DNA of 13,147 nucleotides from DASZCR01 sp035942915. Its GTDB lineage: Bacteria > Acidobacteriota > Blastocatellia > Pyrinomonadales > Pyrinomonadaceae. Of the stretch, positions 7,506 through 13,147 are shown one piece after another. Within the stretch, counting starts at the first letter, position 1. Every line of letters begins with the position of its first letter. The stretch spans positions 1 to 13,147 of the forward strand of contig DASZCR010000148.1 in the NCBI GenBank assembly GCA_035942915.1, in the 5' to 3' direction. The notes under the pieces were generated by a model. It ran no database searches. It was not told the origin of the DNA and was given only the letters and a program-made list of their open reading frames with translations. A program made the position numbers and the translations under genes.

Positions 7506-7553
7506 TATCGCGTCTTTGCGCGAAACTTTCCGCATGTTAATCTCCGCGCACGT

Positions 7554-8243
7554 ATGGAGAGCCTGCTGGAAGCCCGCGAAGTCTCGAAAAAATACCGGAT
7601 GGGGAACACCGAAGTGGCCGCGCTCGACGGCGTTTCGCTCGCGGTTGGAGCGGGCGAGTTCGTCGCCCTGCTCGGCACTTCCGGGTCAGGGAAGTCAACG
7701 CTGCTGAATCTCTTCGGTGCGCTCGACACGCCGACGAGCGGCGAGATTCTCTTCGACGGCCGTTCGCTCGCGCCCCTCTCGAAGAAGGAGATGGCGCGTT
7801 ACCGTCGCGCCTCAGTCGGGATGATTTTTCAGAACTTCAACCTCATCCCGACGATGACGGCCGCCGATAACGTCCGTCTCGCGCTCGCCTTCGGCGGCCT
7901 GCGCGGTCGCGCCAGAGACGAACGTGCGCGCGAACTGCTGACGCGCGTCGGCCTGAGCGACCGTCTCGACCATCGCCCTTCGGAGTTGTCCGGCGGCGAG
8001 CAACAGAGAGTCGCCATCGCACGCGCACTCTCGAACCGCCCGCGCGTGCTGCTCGCCGACGAACCGACCGGCAACCTCGACTCGACACGCGCCGAAGAAC
8101 TCCTCGCACTGCTGCGCGAGATGGTTGACCGCGACCGTCTCACCGTCCTGATGGTGACGCACGACCAGGAACTGGCCGCACGCTTCGCCGACCGCACCAT
8201 CCGACTCAAGGACGGCAAAGTCGTCAACGCGGACGAGAGATGA
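7554..8243 (+). CDS. ABC transporter ATP-binding protein, MacB/LolD type
   Basis: A 229-residue ATPase subunit that would couple ATP hydrolysis to a membrane permease. Walker A GTSGSGKST (41-49), Q-loop FQNFNL with Gln93, signature LSGGEQQR (145-152), Walker B LLADE (166-170) followed by PTGNLD, and the H-loop VTHD with His203 are all intact. The short length, early 'EVSKKYRMGNTEVAALDGVSL' and 'PTGNLDS' are typical of the MacB/LolD/FtsE group, which works in lipoprotein sorting, efflux or cell-envelope mechanotransmission. The ATG at 7554 begins the family similarity; the frame is open from 7500. No Shine-Dalgarno is visible upstream. The likely partner is the MacB-like permease at 10906-12432, three genes downstream on the same strand. 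Confidence 0.93.
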   Translation: MESLLEAREVSKKYRMGNTEVAALDGVSLAVGAGEFVALLGTSGSGKSTLLNLFGALDTPTSGEILFDGRSLAPLSKKEMARYRRASVGMIFQNFNLIPTMTAADNVRLALAFGGLRGRARDERARELLTRVGLSDRLDHRPSELSGGEQQRVAIARALSNRPRVLLADEPTGNLDSTRAEELLALLREMVDRDRLTVLMVTHDQELAARFADRTIRLKDGKVVNADER

Positions 8244-8310
8244 GATGGAAGGATGAATAAAAACATCCTCTTCTTCATCTTTCATCCCTCTGCCCTCATC
8301 CCTTCTTCCT
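8238..8310. repeat. GGATGAA-type intergenic quasi-palindrome, copy 1
   Basis: GATGAG and GGATGAA units on the left are mirrored by TTCATC, CATCC and CTCATC on the right around an A-rich centre (AATAAAAA, flanked by GGATG and CATCC). It fills the gap between the ABC ATPase and the DUF1003 gene and overlaps the end of the former by a few bases. A 25-base core (8252-8276) recurs with two mismatches at 9992-10016. Confidence 0.65.
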
Positions 8311-8324
8311 GAGGTGAGACCGTT

Positions 8325-9188
8325 ATGTCCTCCGCACCGTCTCCGCAGATGACGCTCGAAGCTCTGCGCTCCGTGCCGCTGTTCGCCTCGCTCGACGACG
8401 CGGCGGCCGGGGCGCTTTGCGCGTTGCTCGATGTGCGTTGTGTGCCGCGCGGTTCCTGCGTCTTCCGCACGGGCGAACCCGGCGACGCGATGTATCTCGT
8501 CGAGGACGGCCGCGTCCGCATCCACCTGCACGACGCCGACGGCGAAGACGTGACGCTGGCCGAACTGGCGCGCGGCGACTTCTTCGGCGAGATGGCTATC
8601 CTCGACGGCAAACCGCGCTCGGCCGACGCGACCATCACGGACGACGCACGCCTCGCCGTGCTCTCGCGCGGCGACTTCCTCGACTTCGTGCGCTCGAACC
8701 CGGATGTCGCCCTGAAGATGCTGAGCGCCGTCTCCGAACGGCTACGCCGGACGGACGAACTGCTGCGCCGCAGGGTCTCGCGCAACGCCAACGAAGTCGA
8801 GCGCGAGCGGATGACGGCGGCCGACCGCATGGCCGATGCCGTCACACACTTCGGCGGCAGTTGGAAGTTCATCACGGCCACAGCCCTCTTCGTCCTGCTC
8901 TGGATACTCTTCAACTCATGGTATCTGTCCGAAGCCAGCCCAGACCCCTATCCGTACTCCTTCCTCGACGTGATAAACGGCATCGTCGCCGCGCTGCTCG
9001 CGCCCATCATCCTCATCTCGCAAAACCGCGAGTCGGCCAAAGACCGCCTGCGCGCAGACCTCGACTATCAGGTCAATCTGAAAAACGAGTTAGCCATCGC
9101 CGAAGTCCTGCGCCGCCTCGACCTGTTGGAGAGCGAACGCCTGCCCACGCTTATCAGGGAACTGAAAACGGAGAGAAGCGGCCAGTAG
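8325..9188 (+). CDS. Cyclic nucleotide-binding domain protein with DUF1003 membrane domain
   Basis: A 287-residue membrane protein in two parts. Residues about 12-135 form a cyclic-nucleotide-binding domain with a phosphate-binding cassette, GDFFGEMAILDGKPRSADATI (84-104), including the Arg-Ser-Ala (98-100) expected for binding a cyclic nucleotide. A coiled linker (about 136-165) leads into DUF1003: ADRMADAVTHFGGSWKFI, a membrane helix at about 181-199, the 'DPYPYSFLDVINGIVAALLAPIILISQNR' helix at about 211-233, and DRLRADLDYQVNLKNELAI. The C-terminal part is a charged helix. GAGGTGA (8311-8317) precedes the ATG by 7 bases. There is no DNA-binding domain, so it is not a CRP-type regulator; a ligand-gated membrane role is inference. 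The fusion architecture is known from genome annotations, but its function is not established. Confidence 0.9.
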   Translation: MSSAPSPQMTLEALRSVPLFASLDDAAAGALCALLDVRCVPRGSCVFRTGEPGDAMYLVEDGRVRIHLHDADGEDVTLAELARGDFFGEMAILDGKPRSADATITDDARLAVLSRGDFLDFVRSNPDVALKMLSAVSERLRRTDELLRRRVSRNANEVERERMTAADRMADAVTHFGGSWKFITATALFVLLWILFNSWYLSEASPDPYPYSFLDVINGIVAALLAPIILISQNRESAKDRLRADLDYQVNLKNELAIAEVLRRLDLLESERLPTLIRELKTERSGQ

Positions 9189-9192
9189 TTGT

Positions 9193-9222
9193 TTGCCCGC
9201 GCGTCGCGCGGACGGATACAAT
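9193..9222 (+). promoter_or_regulatory. Candidate sigma-70 promoter for the HAD gene
   Basis: TTGCCC (9193-9198) and TACAAT (9217-9222), the latter a 5 of 6 match, are separated by 18 bases. Transcription would start near 9229, about 40 bases before the HAD start codon. A 6-bp hairpin, CCGCGC (9197-9202) with GCGCGG (9206-9211), falls in the spacer and overlaps the end of the -35. Confidence 0.45.
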
Positions 9223-9270
9223 GAGGATGTTTCACCGAACTCGAAAACTGATGCGGACTAATTCGGCTTC

Positions 9271-9969
9271 ATGATTCAAGCTGTCCTGTTCGACTTCAAC
9301 GGCGTTATCGTCGATGACGAACCTTTGCACAAGAAGGCGTATGCCGAGGCGCTCAAGGCCGTCGGCATCACACAGACCGACGAGGAATACTACGACTCGC
9401 TCGGCATGGACGACGTGACCTTCGTGCGCGCGGCCTTCGAGCGTGCCGGGCGCGAACTGACGGACGAAACTCTGCACGCGGTCATCGCGCACGAAGGGGC
9501 GTTGCACCGCGAACTGCTCGGCGAGCAGATGCCGCTCTTTCCCGGCGTCACCACTTTCGTCAAGGCGCTCGCGCGCCGTTATCCTCTCGGCGTCGTCAGC
9601 ATGGCCGACCGCGCCGAGATTGATTACGTACTCGAACGCGCCGCGCTGTCGGGCATCTTCAGCGTCATCATCAGCGCGGGCGACGTGACGGTCTGCAAGC
9701 CCGACCCCGCGTGCTACACGACCGCGCTCGAACGGCTCAACCGGCAACGTGCAGAGGCGCACGTCGTTCCCCTTCAGGCCTCCGAGTGTCTCGTCGTCGA
9801 AGACTCGCCGCCCGGCATCCGCTCGGCGCGCGCGGCCGGTATGCGCACGCTCGGCGTCACCAACACGGTGGACGAAAAAGCCCTCCGCGCGGCCGGTGCC
9901 GATGTCGTCACACGCAGCCTCGCCGACTGGACAGTGGATGCCGTCTATCACGTCTTTGATAAAAGATAG
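9271..9969 (+). CDS. HAD-superfamily hydrolase, beta-phosphoglucomutase-like subfamily
   Basis: A 232-residue cytosolic protein with HAD core motifs and a helical cap inserted after motif I (about 16-90). Motif I is FDFNGV: the nucleophile Asp8 is present, but the second Asp that usually acts as general acid/base is Asn10. Motif II is Ser110 (VVSMADR), motif III is Lys143 in CKPDP, and motif IV is VVEDSPPGIRSA with Glu177/Asp178. 'VDDEPLHKKAYAEAL' resembles beta-phosphoglucomutase-like phosphatases. An in-frame TAA at 9259-9261 forces the start to 9271. No Shine-Dalgarno is visible. A sugar-phosphate or similar small substrate is the usual expectation; the Asn may change turnover or reaction type. 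The family is sure, the substrate unknown. Confidence 0.92.
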   Translation: MIQAVLFDFNGVIVDDEPLHKKAYAEALKAVGITQTDEEYYDSLGMDDVTFVRAAFERAGRELTDETLHAVIAHEGALHRELLGEQMPLFPGVTTFVKALARRYPLGVVSMADRAEIDYVLERAALSGIFSVIISAGDVTVCKPDPACYTTALERLNRQRAEAHVVPLQASECLVVEDSPPGIRSARAAGMRTLGVTNTVDEKALRAAGADVVTRSLADWTVDAVYHVFDKR

Positions 9970-9980
9970 GGCACAGGACG

Positions 9981-10040
9981 GAGCGATGAGTGATGAATAA
10001 AAGCATCCTCTGCTTCGTCCTTCCGCCCACAGCTTTCATC
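9981..10040. repeat. GATGAATAAAA intergenic element, copy 2
   Basis: The core at 9992-10016 matches 8252-8276 at 23 of 25 positions, including GATGAATAAAA and CATCCTCT. Both copies are followed by TTTCATCCCT (8280-8289 and 10034-10043). It occupies the gap between the HAD and SirB1-type genes and ends just before the start codon of the latter. It is less symmetrical than copy 1 and looks partly decayed. Confidence 0.6.
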
Positions 10041-10050
10041 CCTGCACTTT

Positions 10051-10899
10051 ATGACTCCGGCCGACAAAATCGCTGCGCTTGATGCACGCACGCGCTTCGC
10101 GCTCGAAGTGCTCCAACGCGAGGAGGCGATTGACCTCGGACGCGCGGCGCTGCTCGTCGCGGCCGAAGAGGACGCGCGCTGCGACGTGGGGCGCTCGCTT
10201 GAAGTGCTCGAAGCGTTGGGCGCGGAGGCTCGCGCACGCGTCGAGCGCGGCGAAGGCTCGCGCGTCGAGGCGCTCAACCGCTACCTCTTCGACGAGCTTG
10301 GTTTCGTCGGCAATCAGACGGATTATTACGACCCGCGCAACAGTCTGCTCCATCACGTCCTCGAACGCCGCACCGGCATCCCCATCACGCTCTCGCTCGT
10401 CTACATGGAAGTCGGACGACGCGCGGGAATGACGGTCGAAGGCGTCGGGATGCCCGGTCACTTCATCGTGCGCGCCTGCGTGGGCGAGCCGGACGTGGCG
10501 CTCGTTGACCCCTTTCACGGACAGACGGTTGACGAGGATGACTGTCAACAACGGCTCGACATCATCTACGGCGGGCAAGTGCCGCTCACGGCAGAACACC
10601 TGCGCCCCGTCGGGACGCGCGAGATTCTCGTCCGCCTGCTTGCCAACCTGAAAGCCATCTATTCGCAGACGCAACTCTATCGCCGCGCGCTCGCCGTCGT
10701 CGAACGCATCCTCCTGCTCGCGCCGCAGTCCTTCGGCGAGCGGCGCGACCGGGGCATCCTGCTCGCACAACTCGACCGTCTCCCCGAAGCCATCGCAGAA
10801 CTGCGTAGTTATCTCAACTTCGCGGAGAACGCGCCCGATTCCGAAGCCGTGCGCGAGCAACTGAAGAAGATGCAAGTGCGTCTCGCGATGCTCAACTGA
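10051..10899 (+). CDS. SirB1-family protein with C-terminal TPR-like region
   Basis: A 282-residue soluble protein. Residues about 28-190 match the SirB1 transglutaminase-like domain: LNRYLFDELGFVGNQTDYYDPRNSLLHHVLERRTGIPITLSLVYMEVGRRAG, then VEGVGMPGHFIV (His137) and VALVDPFHG (Asp153). The catalytic Cys of true transglutaminases is replaced by Thr/Ser within 'GIPITLSL', as is common in this family, so protease or transglutaminase activity is doubtful. Residues about 195-280 are helical and TPR-like (LYRRALAVVERILLLAPQSFGERRDRGILLAQLDRLPEAIAELRSYL). The start is fixed by an upstream in-frame stop (9994-9996) with only one other non-ATG candidate; no Shine-Dalgarno is visible. It ends 6 bases before the ABC permease in the same frame. 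Molecular role not established. Confidence 0.88.
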   Translation: MTPADKIAALDARTRFALEVLQREEAIDLGRAALLVAAEEDARCDVGRSLEVLEALGAEARARVERGEGSRVEALNRYLFDELGFVGNQTDYYDPRNSLLHHVLERRTGIPITLSLVYMEVGRRAGMTVEGVGMPGHFIVRACVGEPDVALVDPFHGQTVDEDDCQQRLDIIYGGQVPLTAEHLRPVGTREILVRLLANLKAIYSQTQLYRRALAVVERILLLAPQSFGERRDRGILLAQLDRLPEAIAELRSYLNFAENAPDSEAVREQLKKMQVRLAMLN

Positions 10900-10905
10900 T
10901 TCGCC

Positions 10906-12432
10906 ATGTCTTTCCTCGACATCCTTCGTCTGGCTCTCAGAAATCTGCGCGAGGCCAAGCTGCGCGTGGCGCTCACGACGATGGGCGTCATCGTCGGCGT
11001 CGCCGTCATCGTAACGATGGTCTCCTTCGGTCTCGGCCTGCAACGCAACACGGTCGAGCGTTTCAACGAACTCGACCTCTTCAACGAAATCAACGTCTTC
11101 GGACGCAACCTCTCGACGCTCGTGACGACCGAATTGAACAAGCGCGGGGGCGGCGAAGGCGCGGAGAAGGCGGGCGAGGGCGAAGCGGAGCGGAAACCGG
11201 AACGCGCGCTCGATGATGCGGCGCTCGAAGAGATTGCGTCCATCCCCGGCGTTGCCTACGTCGAGCCGAGCGTCACCTTCACGGCCTACGTGCGCTTCAA
11301 AGGCCACACGCAAAGGCTGACGGTCGGGGGCGCGCGTGTGCCTAATTCCGCTTCGCGCTTTCAACACTTCTCGGCGGGCGCGATGATTACCGCGCCGGAG
11401 AGCCGCGAGGTGGTCGTCGATTCCTACTTCCTCAAGGTCTTCGGCATCAAAGAGCCAGCAGAGGCCGTCGGGCAGACGGTCGAACTACTCTCGCCGAATG
11501 ACCGACGAAAGCGTGAAGACTCTGCGCGGCCTGATGAAGAGGCGCGCGGCAAGCAGGAGGATGACGACTCGCTCAGTTTCTTCGGCATCCCGCTCGAAGA
11601 TGGCGACGATGGTGAGGGCGGCGGCGATGCCAGCGCGCCCGTCGCAGGATTGGTCGCGCATCCGTTTCGCATCGCGGGCGTGTTGCAGAACGAGGTCGAA
11701 AACGCGCCGGGTTCGCCGGGCGGGAATCGTCGTTTTCGCGGGCTGATGCCGGAGGCGAACATCTACGTCACGCTGGCGTTTGCGCGCGAGTGGAAGTCCG
11801 AGAACCGCGACATGCTCAACGAGGTGGCGCTGCAACTGGCGCGGCAGAGCGGGGCTATCGGTGCGGGCGAAACAGAGGGCTATCAATCGGCGACGGTGCG
11901 CGTCAACGACCCTGCGGCGGCGAGCGAAGTGTTCAAGACGTTGGAGGAGCGCGGCTTCAACGCCTTCGGTCTCTTCAACGAGTTGGACGAGATACGCAAG
12001 GTCTTTCTCGTCATCAACTCGGCGCTCGGCCTGCTCGGCGGCATCTCTCTGCTCGTCGCCTCGTTCGGCATCGCCAACACGATGATTATGTCCATCTTCG
12101 AGCGGACGCGCGAGATAGGCATCATGAAGGCCATCGGCGCTGAAGATTTCGAGATTAAGTTAATCTTCTTCGTCGAGGCTGCCGTCATCGGTCTGATGGG
12201 CGGGTCGGCCGGCGCGCTCGCCGCGTGGGGCATCGACAAGTTGGCGAATCAACTCGCCTATCAATTCCTGCTCGCCCCGCAAGGCGCTTCCTTCATAGAC
12301 TTCTTCTCGCTGCCGCCATGGCTCTGGCTCGGCGCGATTCTCTTCGCCATCCTCGTCTCCGTCATCGCCGCGCTCTACCCGGCCGCACGCGCCGCTCGCA
12401 TCGACCCCGTCAAAGCACTCAGACACGATTGA
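10906..12432 (+). CDS. MacB-like ABC transporter permease (FtsX domain)
   Basis: A 508-residue inner-membrane protein with the MacB/LolC topology: membrane helix 1 at about 22-46 after 'ILRLALRNLREAKLRVALTTMGVIVGV', a large extracytoplasmic domain (about 47-364), then helices at about 365-395, 419-444 and 470-494. The FtsX-type cytoplasmic motif ERTREIGIMKAIGA (399-412) and the C terminus YPAARAARIDPVKALRHD are classical. The extracytoplasmic domain has two charged, low-complexity insertions (about 79-100, Gly/Glu/Lys; about 199-245, Asp/Glu/Arg/Gly). It lies 6 bases after the SirB1-type gene without a visible Shine-Dalgarno, so translational coupling is likely. The ATPase at 7554-8243 is the probable partner. 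Substrate (lipoprotein, peptide, lipid or drug) cannot be told. Confidence 0.93.
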   Translation: MSFLDILRLALRNLREAKLRVALTTMGVIVGVAVIVTMVSFGLGLQRNTVERFNELDLFNEINVFGRNLSTLVTTELNKRGGGEGAEKAGEGEAERKPERALDDAALEEIASIPGVAYVEPSVTFTAYVRFKGHTQRLTVGGARVPNSASRFQHFSAGAMITAPESREVVVDSYFLKVFGIKEPAEAVGQTVELLSPNDRRKREDSARPDEEARGKQEDDDSLSFFGIPLEDGDDGEGGGDASAPVAGLVAHPFRIAGVLQNEVENAPGSPGGNRRFRGLMPEANIYVTLAFAREWKSENRDMLNEVALQLARQSGAIGAGETEGYQSATVRVNDPAAASEVFKTLEERGFNAFGLFNELDEIRKVFLVINSALGLLGGISLLVASFGIANTMIMSIFERTREIGIMKAIGAEDFEIKLIFFVEAAVIGLMGGSAGALAAWGIDKLANQLAYQFLLAPQGASFIDFFSLPPWLWLGAILFAILVSVIAALYPAARAARIDPVKALRHD

Positions 12433-12438
12433 AAATCA

Positions 12439-12559
12439 GTGATAGGTGATAGGTGATAGGTGATAGGAAGAGCGTGATGGATGATGGGTGATGAGTGATA
12501 GGAAGGAGGATTTCTCCTCTCACCCATCACCCATCACCCATCACTTATCACCTATCACC
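12439..12559. repeat. GTGATAG heptamer quasi-palindrome, larger copy
   Basis: Four perfect GTGATAG units in tandem (12439-12466) start the left arm, which continues with GTGATGG, ATGATGG, GTGATGA and GTGATAG. The right arm (about 12516-12559) is made of complementary heptamers (CCCATCAC, TTATCAC, CTATCAC). It spans almost the whole gap between the convergent permease and ferredoxin genes, so it probably also acts as a bidirectional terminator. It is related to 5466-5592, but unit order and number differ. Confidence 0.85.
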
Positions 12560-12563
12560 ATTC

Positions 12564-12863
12564 TCATGCCTCAGGTTTGCCCTTGCAGGTGGGGCCGTAG
12601 AGGGCGGGGATTTTGCCGCTGATGACGGGATATTGGGCGGCCTCTTCGTTAAGCGCCGTCCACTCCTGTAGGTGTTCGGGGACGGTCGTGTCCGAGAAGA
12701 TGGCTTCGACGGGGCACTCCGGCACGCAGGCGTCGCAGTCGATACAGGTTTCAGGGTTGATATAAAGGCGGTCAGGCAGTTCGTGGAAGGCTTCGACGGG
12801 GCAGACCGCTGCGCAGTCCGTGTACTTGCAGTCCACGCAATCTTCCGTGACGACGTAAGTCAT
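12564..12863 (-). CDS. fdxA: 7Fe ferredoxin ([3Fe-4S][4Fe-4S])
   Basis: A 99-residue soluble electron carrier similar to Azotobacter ferredoxin I. The opening MTYVVTEDCVDCKYTDCAAVCPVEAF and the later CIDCDACVPECPVEAIFSDTTVPEHLQEW are characteristic. By the Azotobacter pattern, Cys9, Cys17 and Cys50 would bind the [3Fe-4S] cluster and Cys21, Cys40, Cys43 and Cys46 the [4Fe-4S] cluster; Cys12 corresponds to the free cysteine of that protein. The C-terminal tail after residue 75 is shorter than in Azotobacter. AAGGAG (plus-strand 12872-12877) lies 8 bases before the ATG at 12863. It is transcribed away from the right-hand partial gene's terminator and converges with the permease across a palindrome. 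Its redox partner is unknown. Confidence 0.95.
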   Translation of the reverse strand: MTYVVTEDCVDCKYTDCAAVCPVEAFHELPDRLYINPETCIDCDACVPECPVEAIFSDTTVPEHLQEWTALNEEAAQYPVISGKIPALYGPTCKGKPEA

Positions 12864-12974
12864 ATAACATGCTCCTTCCGTTGGGGACGAAATCTTTAAG
12901 GCGAAATTGAAGATGAGTACGATTGGCTTCTTACGACGAGCGGGCGCGCCGTGTCAACCCCCGCCGGGCGAACG

Positions 12975-13008
12975 AAAAAAGAGGCCGACGCCCGTTGTCG
13001 TCGGCCTC
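12975..13008 (-). terminator. Intrinsic terminator for the right-edge gene
   Basis: Perfect 10-bp stem, GAGGCCGACG (12981-12990) with CGTCGGCCTC (12999-13008), and an 8-base loop. Six A residues at 12975-12980 become a T6 run after the stem on the minus strand, giving a textbook rho-independent terminator. It lies 30 bases after the stop codon of the partial minus-strand frame at 13038-13147 and upstream of the ferredoxin. Confidence 0.85.
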
Positions 13009-13037
13009 CCGTTTCGTGTCGCGCGTGCGCGCAACGC

Positions 13038-13147
13038 TCAGGCACGTTTGAGATTGCGCGTCGATTGAGTTCTCGGCGTCGTCTCGCCCGCGTTCGTCGC
13101 CTGACGCGTGTTGGCGTCCGGTGCTGAGGCTGCTGCGGCGGCAGTCG
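13038..13147 (-). CDS. C-terminal end of an unidentified protein (partial)
   Basis: The last 36 codons of a minus-strand frame that enters from the right edge and ends at TGA (13038-13040). The tail reads ASAPDANTRQATNAGETTPR and then TQSTRNLKRA: rich in Ala and Thr, with a basic end, as in a disordered C terminus. Support comes from the strong minus-strand terminator that begins 30 bases downstream. No family is recognisable from this fragment. Confidence 0.45.
   Translation of the reverse strand, partial: TAAAAASAPDANTRQATNAGETTPRTQSTRNLKRA

Noticed and set aside
10036..11367. 443-codon minus-strand open frame opposite the SirB1-type and permease genes
   Set aside because: It lies antisense to two genes with clear family motifs, has no recognisable domain, and such long antisense frames are expected in GC-rich codon-biased DNA.

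Overview
The window is visibly GC-rich chromosomal DNA with C/G-biased third codon positions. It looks like a housekeeping region of a free-living bacterium, with no phage, transposase, tRNA, rRNA or CRISPR signal. The gene set (ADP/GDP-forming succinyl-CoA synthetase, nucleoside diphosphate kinase, a NuoI-like ferredoxin, an Azotobacter-type 7Fe ferredoxin, DUF1003 and SirB1 proteins) together with GTGATAG and GGATGAA heptamer palindromes between genes suggests an Acidobacteriota-like lineage (Blastocatellia type). That assignment is from general pattern memory, not from a search.

Layout. 68-493 (-): OsmC-type thiol peroxidase. 494-923: divergent gap with a possible 21-residue hydrophobic peptide ORF and a GC-rich hairpin. 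924-5460 (+): sucC, a beta-CASP metallo-beta-lactamase RNase, sucD, a small coiled-coil gene broken by a one-base frameshift, and ndk. This is a TCA/nucleotide-triphosphate block in which an RNA-processing gene sits between the two succinyl-CoA synthetase subunits. 5461-5592: heptamer palindrome. 5606-6127 (+): stand-alone NuoI-like 2[4Fe-4S] protein, closed by a perfect 15-bp hairpin shared with the convergent Crp/Fnr regulator at 6213-6875 (-). The regulator is divergent from thioredoxin (7071-7412, +), and a GTA-N8-TAC palindrome lies between them.

7554-12432 (+): a MacB/LolD-type ABC ATPase, a cNMP-binding DUF1003 membrane protein, a HAD hydrolase with an Asn in place of the second motif-I Asp, a SirB1-type protein with a TPR-like tail, and a MacB-like ABC permease. 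The ATPase and permease probably form one transporter, although three genes separate them. Several genes in this block have no visible Shine-Dalgarno sequence, unlike the genes to the left. 12439-12559: a second, larger GTGATAG palindrome between convergent genes. 12564-12863 (-): 7Fe ferredoxin. 12975-13008: strong intrinsic terminator on the minus strand for a gene whose C-terminal end enters from the right edge (13038-13147).

Biological themes are redox (OsmC, thioredoxin, NuoI-like protein, 7Fe ferredoxin, Crp/Fnr regulator) and central energy metabolism (sucCD, ndk). I see no clear new defence or mobile system. The least explained elements are the two families of heptamer quasi-palindromes just upstream of genes, the sucC-RNase-sucD arrangement, the frameshifted coiled-coil gene and the Crp/Fnr-like operator.
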